Source: Oikopleura dioica
Taxonomy: Eukaryota > Chordata > Appendicularia > Copelata > Oikopleuridae
Length of the DNA stretch: 64,000 nucleotides
NCBI GenBank assembly: GCA_907165135.1
Contig: OU015568.1
Coordinates: 2,116,501 to 2,180,500 of the forward strand
Direction: 5' to 3'
Under the pieces are notes generated by a model. That model made no database searches. It saw nothing but the letters and a program-made list of their open reading frames with translations, and was not told the origin of the DNA. Below, piece after piece: positions 21,739 to 32,526 of this stretch (its first letter is position 1; each line of letters starts with the position of its first letter). The position numbers and the translations under genes were made by a program.

Positions 21739-23165
21739 ATGGTTCTAGTGCAAGATATTGAATCCACCCTTTTAGGTGGAAAAGAGATCAATGATATTCT
21801 AGAAGCTACTGTTTCTACGCTTTCTGCTGACAGGTGAATAAGGTTTCTCAAACGCCTGTTATCAAATTGTTAAGAATTCTAGCGCAAATTGGCGTTGGTC
21901 TCCCGATTCTTCTCCTAGCAGCAGCGATTGTTATTGACCCCAGTTTGAACAAGCTCTCTTCTATTGAATGCGCTCCATATGGTAACGAAGGGTACACAGA
22001 TGGATTATACAATCAAAACTACTGTTGGGAGCGGCTTCAAAATCTCGGCTCGACAAATCAAACTTCTGATGGGCATTTCCAGCACCATAAGCTCTTTCCC
22101 TACCTGTTTTTCGGTCTCGCCTTTATCGTTTTTATCCCTCATTGTCTCTTCACGTTGGTTTATCAGGAGAAGATCAGGACGCATTGTGTATTTATGATGT
22201 CGGCACTAGAAGAAGGGATTTTCGAAATGTTCTCGGTAAGATTAAAAAATAGACTCGGCATTATGCAAATTTGAGGCGATAAAAACGCTTCTAAACACAG
22301 ATGGCGATCAAAATGAGCTGAAGGTGACAAGAACACGAATACGGGACGTGTTTGAATCGTCAGCGAAATCATGGGAGCTTGACAAGTTCGAGATGTTTGA
22401 AAAATACGTCAAGGTGGAGCGAGATTCGATCGTGCTCACCACGGGCTTGGCGGTGAGACGGCTCTTGACTTTGGCAGCACTTGCACTTGATGGCGTCATT
22501 TTGTACTTTTTGACGATGCAATATCATAGGAACAGGGATGAAATTGAATCAGCGAAAATAGTAAGACACTTAGTTTTGTGGCTTTGTGACTCCACCCTTT
22601 TTTCTTTTTTGAATTTCCTTCAAAAGTGATCAAGTTTACTGCCCGATCATCAATAACATCGAGAATGAAGAAAGTGGTCATTTTTGCACCATTTCCGGTT
22701 AATAAAAAGCTTCAAAACCATTCCTTCTTGCCATTTAGATATTGCCACGAGACTGTTTATCTGTCGAATATATATCAGCGGTATTTTCATTTCACTCGTC
22801 GCAGGCACCTGGAGTTTTCTCAACGACATGGCAGAAATAAACAGGGCGAAAGAAGTTCTTGAGCTCTGCCCACTTATTGATGAAAATATTTTTCCAAAGG
22901 ACATGCTTTCAAATGATATTTTTGGAATCAACGATTTGAATGTTTTGTTGCTTCTGGTTCGGGAAAATTTTGCTGACACCAAGGTACAGCTAATATCGCG
23001 CTCGCTTGAATAATGTTATAGGCGATGAAATTCTGCTTGGATGCGAAAAAACTTGCCGACGAGACCAAAGCTGATTACCTTGATGTTCTTGTAGCGAAGA
23101 TTGCATGGAAACTAAACGACTCTCTTGATGAAGCATATAAAGAAACAAATATTACTGGCGAATGA
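21739..23165 (+). CDS. Pannexin/innexin-like channel protein
   Basis: Exon 1 (21739-21833), exon 2 (21875-22235) and exon 3 (from 22276) join in phase through introns of 41 and 40 nt. The product shows four hydrophobic segments: IGVGLPILLLAAAIVID; FPYLFFGLAFIVFIPHCLF; LTLAALALDGVILYFL; and ICRIYISGIFISLVAG. The first extracellular loop has paired Cys (..IECAPYG.., ..NYCWERL..), the YCW being typical of innexins and pannexins; the second loop has VYCPI and HFCTI. After TM4, GINDLNVLLLLVREN fits the family. The protein ends at TGA 23163. The junction near 22560-22630 is not resolved. It is predicted to form plasma-membrane channels or gap junctions. The next gene starts 70 nt downstream on the same strand. 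Confidence 0.75.
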
Positions 23166-23235
23166 ACTTTCGAAAATAAATGCCAAGCCATTAGAACTGC
23201 ATCAAAAAATTACAAAACGCCATCTTTCGAAGAGA

Positions 23236-24724
23236 ATGATTTTTAAATTATTTTTTTCATACTTGAAAATTCACTTTTTGCCAATGCAGAAAGCCAAAAA
23301 TCCTTGAGCTTCAAAGACGATTGCCCGTGAGACTCTTTCGATTGTATAAATTAAAAAGATAAAAACTAGAGATAAAGACCTGCAGCAAGAGTGCAATGCA
23401 ACATGTCGTCTTGAATATAACAGGTGCCAATTGCTTTGTGAGACAGATTACTGTCTGTCTTTTTGCGTCACACAGTACGAAAGTAAGCCTCTAAGACGAT
23501 GAACAAGATTAAAAAATTAAAAGCCTGTTTGAATGATTGCCCGTGCGGTAAGAACTGCATCGTTGGCTGCACTGACTGCGATCATCCACTCTGTACTACA
23601 CCAGTAAGATCTTCATTCATGAATCATGATGATTTATAATCTTTGAATAGAAGAACGTGTTCTTCTTGGTTATTGTTGGTGAGGCCGTAGATGAGTCTTA
23701 TGTTATTTCTGGAGACGGATCCACATTTGTTCCAGCGAAAATCAACGCTCCGATTCCAGACGATACAAATTGGAAGGCATATACTATCGAGTCAGTTTTT
23801 GCGATTGTCAAAGATGAAGTATACGTGTTTGGCGGCGCATATGAAAGGGGCACCGAGAAAAGGGTAAATTTTTCTTGAAACTCAAAATTGTATTTAAACT
23901 CAAACTGTAGATTGTCAAATTAATTGATTGCAACCTTGTTGAACTCTCGATTCGATTGAATGGGGAATACTTTGCTTCCGCGGCAGCAATTGCTATAGAT
24001 GATGGAAATGCGGGTAGATTTTCGCATATGCTGCACATAAATAGAATAAATATATTCAAGCCTTGACTTGCACTGGTTGGCAAGGAATATGCGAGACTTT
24101 TGACACTGAAAAAGTCACATTGACCCATTTTCAAAAATTTTCACACGCTTACGGTATGCTTGCATTCTATGAAGGACAACCGACGACTGTTGGGAGCTTT
24201 CTCGAGGATGGAGCGCAGACAGTTGAAACTTACTCTTCTACTTCTGGCTGGAGTTCTCTGACAAGCCATCCAAAGTAAAAACTCTTTTAAAGTTTCTGTT
24301 ATGATTTTCCTCCAAGAAAAACGTTCGAGCATATGCTTGTGGGACTAGAAGATCAATCTATGGCATTAATTGGCGGATATGAATCATATGATGAAATTGA
24401 TGAAAAATGTTTACGAGATATTTGGATATTGAAAAATAATATTTGGAGCCTCAAAGGCTTCCTTCAGCAGGTACAATCACTTTCACCGCTCATCTTCTCC
24501 CTTTGAATAATATATCACAGGAAAATTGTACAGGCTCTGCGGTGAGGATTGGCTCTTATGTCTACGTTTTCTCTGGCTCAGTGAAAGATTTCAAGGATGA
24601 GTACCCAATCGAGCGAATCCATTTAAATTCTGATGAAATAATCGGAACTGAAATAATTGGTTATCATGGTGATCGCTACGACATACCAATACTCTATCAA
24701 ATATCATCTGATTTCTGTGTGTAA
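23236..24724 (+). CDS. Secreted Cys-rich kelch-repeat protein
   Basis: ATG 23236 begins a hydrophobic leader. The frame then breaks at a T7 run (23251-23257): one more T would give a continuous signal peptide ending ..SLFANAESQ. Cys-rich exons follow: ECNATCRLEYNRCQLLCETDYC and ACLNDCPCGKNCIVGC, a pattern also found in the gene at 11146-14974. Kelch-type segments come next: VKDEVYVFGG, GMLAFYEG..TTVGSF, MALIGGYES and RIGSYVYVFSGS. Small introns lie between exons (for example about 23604-23650 and 23864-23910). The stop is TGA at 24722-24724 or an immediately following intron. It is likely an extracellular beta-propeller. The 70-nt spacing from the pannexin-like gene makes an operon possible. 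Confidence 0.68.
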
Positions 24725-24770
24725 ACAAAGCTTATCAATAAATGCATTCAGGATACTGAATTTGAAAATA

Positions 24771-26105
24771 CAGTGAAACCCCAACTTAAGGGTAATGGTA
24801 TACATCGGCGCGGCGCTGCTCGCTCGATCCGCGCTCCGCCAGAACCTTTTTCTCACGGAGCCGTAAAATCTGAACGGCTAATGATTTTTTCAAAATTCAA
24901 AAAGATTCTGAATAATCAAAGTCTTTTTTACTAACACAGCAAAATTAGTAATGATTGTCAAAGAGGAACTATCTGAAAATAGCCAGTTTCCTTCAAATGA
25001 CATTTTCTTCGATATTTCTCATCCGAAATTTTTGAAAATTACACTGTCTGGTAGAGAATCGTCAGTTCTACAAGTCCTGTTTTTCAGATTTTTGTTTTAA
25101 GATCTTCGGATTTTAATATGCGCCCTTGAAGTCAGCGCTGTGAGGTCGTTGCGTGAGAAATAGAGAGCGGAGAGGCGCGAGAAGAAGTAGCCCTCTTTAC
25201 AAATTGCGATGTAAAATTAATAAAAGCTTCAAACAAAAATCTGAAAAACAGGATTTGTAGAGCTGACGATTCTCTACAAGACAGTCTAATTTCCAAAAAA
25301 TTAGGATGAGAAATATCGAAGAAAATGTCATTTGAAGGAAACTGGCAATTTTCAGATAGTTCCTCTTTGACAATCATTACCAATTTTGCTGTGTTAGTAG
25401 AAAAGACTTTAATTATTTTGAATCTTTTTGAATTTTGAAAAAATCTTCATCCTTTCAGATTTTACGGCTCCATGAGGAATAGGTTCTGGCGGAGCGCGGA
25501 TCGAGAGAGCAGCGCCGCGCCGATGTATACCATTACCCTTAAGGCCACTTTTTGGATGACAGCTAATTTGAAAAGTGGCCTTAAGTTGGGTGATTCTCCA
25601 ACTAAGTTGGATGACGCTAAAATTTTCTATTTCTGGAGCAAGGGACTGAATCTGGCCTCGGAATCCTGTACACAGGAACATTTTAATTTTTGGCCCATCT
25701 TCGAAACAGGAAACAGGACAGGATAAAAAACACAGGAACAGATCCTGTTTTACGGGTTTCACAGGCTTTGGCAAAGCCGCTTTGCAGGCCTGTAAACTCA
25801 AATTTCACGGTTTTAATTTTTCCTTGATGAATCAAAATTTAGAATATTTTTCTCGTTATTATCATGCCAACAGACAGTTTCAATTATAAAAGTTTCTTTA
25901 TAACATATTTGAAAGAAATTCCAAGAAGTTTTTTACAAAAAATATCTTATCTTCCCCATTTCTCGCCTGTTTTCCTGCGATTTACTTACTGTGAATAAAA
26001 ATGGAAAAAAGTGGCCTTAAGTTGGATTTTTTTCGGTTGACATATTTTTGGGTTTTTTCAAAAAAGTGGCCTTAAGTTGCTTGGCCTTAAGTTGGGGTTT
26101 CACTG
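24771..26105. mobile_element. pogo/Tigger-like non-autonomous transposon
   Basis: Ends are CAGTGAAACCCCAACTTAAG and its reverse complement, flanked by TA dinucleotides (24769-24770, 26106-26107), as in Tc1/mariner-pogo elements. CAGTGAAACC is a common pogo-type start. The interior contains a large imperfect palindrome, with arms at about 24786-25107 and 25222-25548, and repeated CCTTAAGTTGG words. No transposase ORF survives. It fills the space between the kelch gene and the sialic acid lyase gene. Confidence 0.75.
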
Positions 26106-26247
26106 TACAATGAAAACTTAGAAAAACCGCAAAGTAAATAAAACTTCAACGGTGGTTACACCCTGTTTGGCAAATAGATAGTTTGACCGCAACAACTGTC
26201 AAATTTCATTGAGTTTTTGAAGAGGATTTATTCAAGAGCTTTAAAAA

Positions 26248-27369
26248 ATGAAACTTGACGTCAAGGTATAATTTTAACCAGCAGAATTCGATCAATCTTT
26301 TCATTTGCAGGACCTTATTGCTGCACCATGGACTCCCATGAACGCGGATCAGTCTGTTAACTACGGAGCTATTACAGACTATGGAAAGGTCCTGCTCAAG
26401 CAGGGCGTGAAAAATGTTTACATCAACGGAACAACTGGAGAAGGAATGAGCTTGAGTGTCGAAGAAAGACAAAAATGCGCCGAAGAATGGATGAAAACTG
26501 GAATGGATGTTGTCATGACTCATGTCGGCGCAAATTCTATTGCTGATGTCAAAGCACTAGGTATTAATAAAGAAAGACTTCCTGGAATAGAAAATTCTAG
26601 CTTCGCATTCTGAAAAAATTGGCTGTCACGCAATCGCCTCCCTCCCGCCAATCTTCTACAAGCCCGAAAATCTCGACGGCCTTGTTGGGTACTTCGCCGA
26701 GATCTCGAGCGCTGCTCCTAACACCCCGCTATTGTATTACCATTTTGTGGCCAAGAGTGGCATCAATTTCGACGTCATCGAGCTCCTCGAAAAAATGAAG
26801 AAACGTGTGCCAACTTTCGCGGGAATCAAATTCACCGACAATAACCTTGGTCAAGTTGCCCTTGCCATCGATAAATTCGGAGAAGAAATGGTCGTAGGAA
26901 TGGGTCTTTTTATTGTTGTTCATCTTTTATCTGTTTATGGTAGAACATTCGAATGGAGTCAATAAAGACCTGATAAGGTTACGGAAAAGATGAGCAATTA
27001 TCAGCCGCGTACATGTTTGGTGTTAAACACTCCGTCGGAAGTACCTACAGTTATTCAGGTAAGAACAACCTTTCCATCGATTCTCACATTTCGGAAGGAA
27101 TCATGTGGAATTCCGTCATCAATGCTGCCCGGAGAGGAGATCTTGCTCATGCAAACAAATGCCAGCGGATGCAGAACAAAATGCTCCATACAATTTTCTC
27201 CAAGGGATTCAACGATGGAGTGCACAAACGATTGCTCAAGTACATTTGGGGATTCGATCTTGGGCCAGTCAGATGCCCGATTTCAGAACCATCTGACGAG
27301 CACTGGAGAGAAATCGAAAAACGGCTTGATGCGATGAATTATCGAGACTTTGCGCAAGGAAAATTCTAG
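26248..27369 (+). CDS. NPL: N-acetylneuraminate lyase
   Basis: Cytosolic class I aldolase cleaving sialic acid to N-acetylmannosamine and pyruvate. Exon 1 is only 18 nt (MKLDVK). Exon 2 has APWTPMN and INGTTGEGMSLSVEER, the carboxylate-binding GTTGE motif of the DHDPS/NPL family. Exon 3 contains LLYYHFVAKSG (catalytic Tyr) and FAGIKFTD (Schiff-base Lys). It continues GYGKDEQLSAAYMFG and VGSTYSY after an intron at about 26905-26978. A 39-nt GT-AG intron at about 27060-27098 is frame-preserving; removing it aligns the helix with the human enzyme register. It ends YRDFAQGKF at TAG 27367. Length is about 300 residues, normal for the family. Confidence 0.92.
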
Positions 27370-27603
27370 CAGCAAAATGAATGGGTTATATAATATAACT
27401 TATATTAAGCTTTTCGATTCTTTTCAATAAAGCTTGAAATCCGCATTTATCGTCTTTGATATCATCTTTTGACTCATTGAACATAAAATGATGTAACATC
27501 ATCCAACTTACATTGATAAAACCCCAGCTGCTTGTTAACTCTGATTCTTCTCCATTTCTCTCAGTGAGGAGATCATTCACAAGACGAGATATCCTTCTGA
27601 AAG

Positions 27604-28683
27604 ATGAAGCTTTTCTCCTTTTTCGCCTTTTCCGCGAGTTTTGTGGAAGCAGAGAGATGCCCAGAAGAGCAGTGGATGGAGGATCAAGCGATTGCATGCT
27701 CAAATGGAGCTGAAAGTGGATCCCTTTGCTTGCGATTTTGCAATGGAAGGATGGAAAGATCAAAAGTCATCCAGTGCAGATGCTATGGCGAGAACAACTG
27801 CTCCTGGCAAGGGCCAAAGCCGGATTGTTTCAAAGTCGACCAGCCGGCCAATCTATTCCTCCCAAAGAAGACGACAACAAAGACAACCACGACCACATCC
27901 AGTACGACATCGACTTCAACCACAACTTCAACGACTCCTCCAAGGAAAACAACGAGGAGAACCACTCCTCAGCCTACTACTTTATTCGAATTTTCGACAG
28001 CAACAACAGCTCTCCTTTCAAAAGGTAAAGTTCATATTGTCACTGAAATTTTTAACTTGGCAAACTCCATTGATTCTTGTTTTTAGAGCAACGAAAAGCT
28101 CTGAAAAAAGCACGAAAAGCTGCTGAGCGAAAAAAGGCCCGACAAGAAGCAAAGAAATTCAATCATTTCTCTACTGTAATCGCTTCAGCCCCAACAGTAC
28201 CAACTGTTCCATTTTTTGATCCCGAAGCAGCGCCAATTCAGCAAGGATTTGTGAATCCACTTGCTAGACAGAACCGAATGAATCCAAGTCTTCTCGCTCC
28301 ACCAAGGCCCGAATATGATGAAGAAACAACCACATCAAAGCAAACGACGGAAGAAGCGACTACAGAAGAAACAACAGCGACCGAAGTAACATCTCATCAA
28401 ATGGATCGCCATGGTAAAAAACACGATTAGGAAAATTTAAAACATGCTAAATTTTTGTAGCAAAGCAACTTGCCAACAAAGAAAAACGCATCCGGCAGCG
28501 CTTTCACGAGCAACTTTTGGCAAAAAGAAGAAATTCGAGATTCAAAAAATCGCCGAAGCAAACTTCCGACAAGATTCTTACGGCTTCCAAGACTATGAGG
28601 CAGAAGAAGAGCCAGTTATGTTCCTCGAGAGCGAAACGCTAGAAAGTTTTCTCGGTAAGAAATTTTTCTTTCAAAGACCATAA
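27604..28683 (+). CDS. Secreted sushi-like, Thr-rich, basic protein
   Basis: ATG 27604 starts signal peptide MKLFSFFAFSASFVEA. Residues about 19-77 form a cysteine module beginning RCPEEQW and ending CRCYGENNCSWQGPKPDC, resembling a sushi/CCP domain with an extra CxC. A Thr-rich stalk follows (about 92-130). Exon 2 (28087-28413) adds a Lys/Arg-rich helix and Thr/Glu-rich stretches; exon 3 starts 28461. Within exon 3 an A5 run (28522-28526) breaks the frame: one more A would read ..LLAKKKKFEIQKIAEANF, continuing to an acidic ..LESETLESFLG. If no further intron is used it stops at 28683. The architecture parallels the gene at 3830-5317. The function is unknown. Confidence 0.65.
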
Positions 28684-28699
28684 TAGAAAACGGAACACG

Positions 28700-29463
28700 A
28701 TGAGCTGGGGATTCTGTGAGGTCTCTATGGTCAGTTCATGATTAAACTTATTCTCGATTTGCATGTCAGTCTGATTTGAAATGACGAGATCTGCTTTTAT
28801 GAATCTAAATGCGTCATAGACGACGTGAATCTCACACAACTGACTACAGTTGTGTCATATATGAAAAAACATGAAAATTTAGCTGATACCGAGCGGGTAC
28901 TCAACATGACCCAAACCACTCGAGATGCATGTCCCTTACAAACCAACTCCATGGTCGAGTGTTCTTACGATAATGCCGATGGCTCAATTTGCGTGAGAAA
29001 GGATTGCAAGAACAGCTCAGTCAGCTCTTGCAATTGCATCAATGGTTATTGCAGCTGGAGCGTCGGGGAACCTAGTATGATAAAGCTGCGAAAATAAAGG
29101 ACTGATTTGATTTTTAGTATGCCAGTCTTGGGGAAGCGGGTGTTTTAATGGAAGCTGCGAAAGTTGCGATAAAGAAGATTGGTTGACGGATGAAAATTTT
29201 ATCTGGTAAAGAACTCATTTTACCTGTTTTATTAAATTTACTTTACAGCTCACACCTCAACTTTCACGGAAGCAAGTGTTATCGATCGGACTGCAGTTCA
29301 ACAACGTAAGTTAACCATGTATTTCTATGATCCTATCAATTTGATATGTAGTGGCTTTACCACGATTGCCGAGTGCGAGTGCGAGGGCAACTTCTGCGAA
29401 TGGACCAAAAACCTTCCTGCAAAAACTTTTCGCGCTTTAATAAACTCTCGTTTTATTCTCTAA
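28700..29463 (+). CDS. Protein with two sushi-like Cys modules
   Basis: Cys modules are clear: CPLQTNS..ECSYDNADGSIC..C..SSCNCINGYCSW, then CQSWGSGCFNGSC..C, then CSHLNFHGSKCYRSDC..ECECEGNFCEW. Introns of about 35-60 nt separate them (for example about 29071-29117, 29209-29247 and 29307-29351). The proposed start ATG 28700 (MSWGFCEVSM) with an intron at about 28730-28788 is tentative; no signal peptide was found, so these exons may belong to the preceding gene (stop at 28681-28683, 16 nt away). The last exon (29352-29463) ends ..NSRFIL with TAA 29461. AATAAA at 29439-29444 lies inside the coding sequence, so cleavage would fall at or just after the stop. Confidence 0.55.
29439..29457. terminator. 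Overlapping convergent polyadenylation signals
   Basis: Plus-strand AATAAA at 29439-29444 serves the gene stopping at 29463. Minus-strand AATAAA at 29452-29457 lies 10 nt past the stop of the convergent gene. The two 3' ends must overlap. Confidence 0.6.
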
Positions 29464-29466
29464 AAT

Positions 29467-29683
29467 TTATCGGTAAATTTTCGGATTGAGCATCGCATTG
29501 ATTCCATGATAAAAATGCGAGTCGAAGATGTCGCTTCCTTCAGAGTTTCCATGATGACCATCTTCAATAGCATCGATAGAAATATGACCAAGACCTCCTG
29601 AAATTTTGAATTTCTTGTTCTTATTTTCTCTCACCTAGATTTATGAAGCTGAAAACAGTGTAAAAAAGAAACAGGCAAACCAT
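29467..29683 (-). CDS. Tiny secreted protein, two exons
   Basis: Exon 1 (29683-29635) and exon 2 (29597-29467) join across a 37-nt GT-AG intron in phase 1 and give 59 residues plus stop (exactly 60 codons). Residues 1-16 (MVCLFLFYTVFSFINL) are a signal peptide. The mature part is Gly/His/Asp-rich with no Cys, for example EDGHHGNSEGSDIFDSHFYH, ending NPKIYR. AATAAA lies 10 nt beyond the stop. The stop is 3 nt from the stop of the convergent plus-strand gene. I know no homologue; a secreted peptide or metal-binding His-rich peptide are both only guesses. Confidence 0.6.
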
Positions 29684-31393
29684 GTTCAAAAAAAGAATCT
29701 CTAAAAAGAATCGACTTGTTCTTCTGAAATCTAAAGTGCCTTTCTACAAATGGAACGTCAGCATGACACAAATCCATTAGTTGAACAGCAGGTTGGGAAT
29801 CCTGTTATGTATTGAACAAGAGATAAACATGACTTTATGGTTTGAACGACGAGGGTAAAAACTTTTCATTGAAAACGCCGGGTTATTAGAAAGCGAAGAG
29901 AAAACTCGGTTGACTGACAATGTTTGCCCTTTTCGACGTTTTGATGCATCAGCCCGTCAAGTTCAACAAATCTCATTCGGAATGAGTCATTCCTTTTCCT
30001 AAAGGTGAAGTATCACGTGTCCACCTTGAAAGAAATGATGCGCATAACTTGTATATTTTCAATAGAAAATACTCGCGGTCGGAATTTCTGATCTCGGCTC
30101 AGACCAAGCCCTGCAAGTTTTTCGTCATCATCTTGAAATTCCTAGTCTCTCTTTTCACGAAAAAAGATACGTTTTTGAAACACGTAAAAATTACGGTTAT
30201 GAGATCCCGTTTTCTCAAAAATTCGATTGCGGTTTCAAAAACGACTCTAACTTTATTCGATAACATTTTTTTGAAAATCATCTCCGCCGCTGTATTTTTA
30301 TACGTTGATCGTTTCCTAGTTTATTCACCTCAAGAAGCAACATCGAGGTTTTTTAAGTTTCATGACCTAAGCGGGCCCGTCCTTGACCGCCGAGCTAAAT
30401 TTTTGTGGAGAGGGGGCGTCGTGGCAAGCCTAATCCCTTTTTAATCGACTTCGTGTCTAAAGGAAGCTTTTTATTCAATCTGGACACAAAAAAACTTTTT
30501 GAAAGCCGCAAAAGGGAATTATATATGTATCGAAAAAGCAGAAGCTGGCGATTCGAATGATAAATGTTTCAATGCCGTGAGAGTTGGGAATATTTTTTAA
30601 ATAATTTTTAAAGTTTAAAAAAAAACGTTAATACTACGGGAATTCGACTTTTATCGAATTCGTATTCCCTAGTTAACTGAATGTTCCTCGGCCAGAATAT
30701 TGCCACTTGAGGTCAATTTTGGTCACTTTGTGCCGGAGGACCTCCAGGAGGACCCCTTTGCTGGAATAAAAGCTGCTGGAAGACCTTATATTTTCTAAAG
30801 GTTTCAAAAATACCTTGTTGAGACTTGCTTATGACACACAAGCTAATGAATCATTGAGTTCGTAGAGGTGATATTTTTGGAACCAGCTGGTCACTCTGGT
30901 GGTTTGTCGCGGTTCCTGCCTTTGGAAGGGTCGAGATTCGGCAATATCTTCAAATTCATGTCAAAATGCATATTTTGATAGCAATGCGTTCCAACAGATT
31001 TTCGAACCAAACCATTTGGCTGACCGCCCGGTCTATAGCGGTATGGGACGGATAATACTTACCATACGTAAATAATTTTTTGTCTTTTTAATGCCATTGT
31101 TAAGCTGCACAAACTGACCGATTCCTCGAAGAAGAAAAACAAAAAGTACACTTTGAAGAAAACCTTCTATTTTATAAAATATACATAAGAAATGTGAATA
31201 AAAACAAACAGAAAAAAATCTTAAAATTGTAACATTTGCGGCATAGTTTGTTTTTTCGCAGAAACTTAGATTAGACAGTAATTTGAGAAGTACCAATTTG
31301 AAGCATCGAAGATAACGCAACTCTTAATATAAAGCCGTCCGCTATAAAATAATTATTTTGTGGATTCAGCCGTTAAATGAAAAGGTTCTTAAC
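29684..31393. other. Intergenic DNA with a degenerate repeat copy
   Basis: No intact gene. At about 29938-30060 the sequence resembles 37858-37980 (see findings) and contains stops. An ORF at 30049-30444 lacks an ATG and any motif. TATAAAAT at 31343-31350 lies about 45 nt before the lectin ATG and is its likely TATA box. Confidence 0.4.
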
Positions 31394-32526
31394 ATGGTTT
31401 CATCGATTTATACGAACAAATTCGAAATGAAAGAGATTTATAAATACTCAGTCTTTTTAATCATCGTTTTTCTTACTCCTCTTTTGCTAACGATCGTTCC
31501 TCTCTCGATAAAACACTCTATCAAGGCGAAAAATGACAGGCTTATTGGAAGTATTCCCATGATGTTTTATAAAAAACAGAAAAATGGATTGAAAAAGCAA
31601 TACAGCGCAAATGTTATCTATTCAGAAGGTATCAAGATCAAAAGCATTAACGAAAAAAAAAAATCACGAAAAAAATTTTTAGGGAGATTGACATTTCAGG
31701 AAGCTCAAGAATTCTGCGCGAGTCGTGGCCTTGAACTTGCATCAGATCAACTAGAACCGGAGAAAATAGGAAATCTTCTTCGAAATAGGGGGAGGCTGGA
31801 TTAATTCAAAAGCTGGGATCGGGGTTTACCCTCCCCAAGTGGGTAGATTTTTGGCTGGGAAGAGAAGGGACAAACTATCCTATTTTTCTCTTTTCATCTC
31901 AGAGCAGTTCAAAGTTCTCTACTCACCTTATTCCTGTGGGTAGATTCCGACCCCAGCTCAAAAGTCAATTTCACATCGGGAGTCCTCAAAATATCGAGCA
32001 TCTATCAAACAAAGGCACTAGAATTAATCGAGAATTTCCATTCTCGTCGAATCGTACTCGAAAAAATCTACGTCAATAAGACTTCAACAAGTTTTTGTGC
32101 GTATATAGATTCTTTGTATCCGCCAGAAAACAACTTCAAGGTGCTTTTATAGGTATCCCCTTGTATAAATCAGTTTAGTTTATCTGCGAAGATGATATTT
32201 ATGAAGATGGTATTTATGATGAGAATGGCAGAGCAAAAATATTTGGCAGGTGCAGCATTGACTGCAAGTTGCTTCACCTCAATTCGACCTTCATAGAAAA
32301 AAGCAAATTATTTGAACAATCTTTGAACAACAAAGAGGGAGAAACGTTCACCTTTATTGGGCGAAAATCCTGTGAAAAATCCGAGATGTATGACTTGGAA
32401 AGCGGGTTTACTGTCAATAACTACACACCAGAAGCGACCGGGATTCCATGGTGCTATTGGCAACAAAAAGTAATCATTTCTCTCCGGTCAAAAATTTATT
32501 TTTAGGCTCTTACGCATTTACTCTGA
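31394..32526 (+). CDS. C-type-lectin-domain membrane protein, interrupted by MITE
   Basis: From ATG 31394 an N-terminal cytoplasmic stretch is followed by a hydrophobic signal anchor (SVFLIIVFLTPLLLTIV). The CTLD begins RLTFQEAQEFCASRGLELAS, reaches GGWINSK, is interrupted by a 146-bp element, and resumes VNFTSG.. to SFCAYIDSLYPP..FKFICE, which holds the last two CTLD Cys. A C-terminal Cys-containing extension follows (32195-32469 and 32506-32526). A G5 run (31788-31792) shifts the frame before WIN; G4 would restore it. The element carries stops and no clean splice pair. This allele may therefore be broken unless the transcript removes it. Ligand unknown. Confidence 0.62.
31812..31957. mobile_element. 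Short MITE inside a lectin exon
   Basis: The 146-bp insert has imperfect inverted ends GCTGGGATCGG / CCGACCCCAGC and is flanked by TCAAAA on both sides (31806-31811 and 31958-31963). Removing the insert and one TCAAAA restores an uninterrupted CTLD reading frame (..WINSK|VNFTSG..). The superfamily is unclear (6-bp duplication). Confidence 0.65.

Noticed and set aside
21834-21874. In-frame continuation of the pannexin ORF upstream of TM1
   Set aside because: Better explained as a 41-nt GT-AG intron joining the ATG exon at 21739-21833 in phase.
30049-30444. 131-codon plus-strand ORF
   Set aside because: Starts without ATG, has no domain, and overlaps the degenerate repeat copy.
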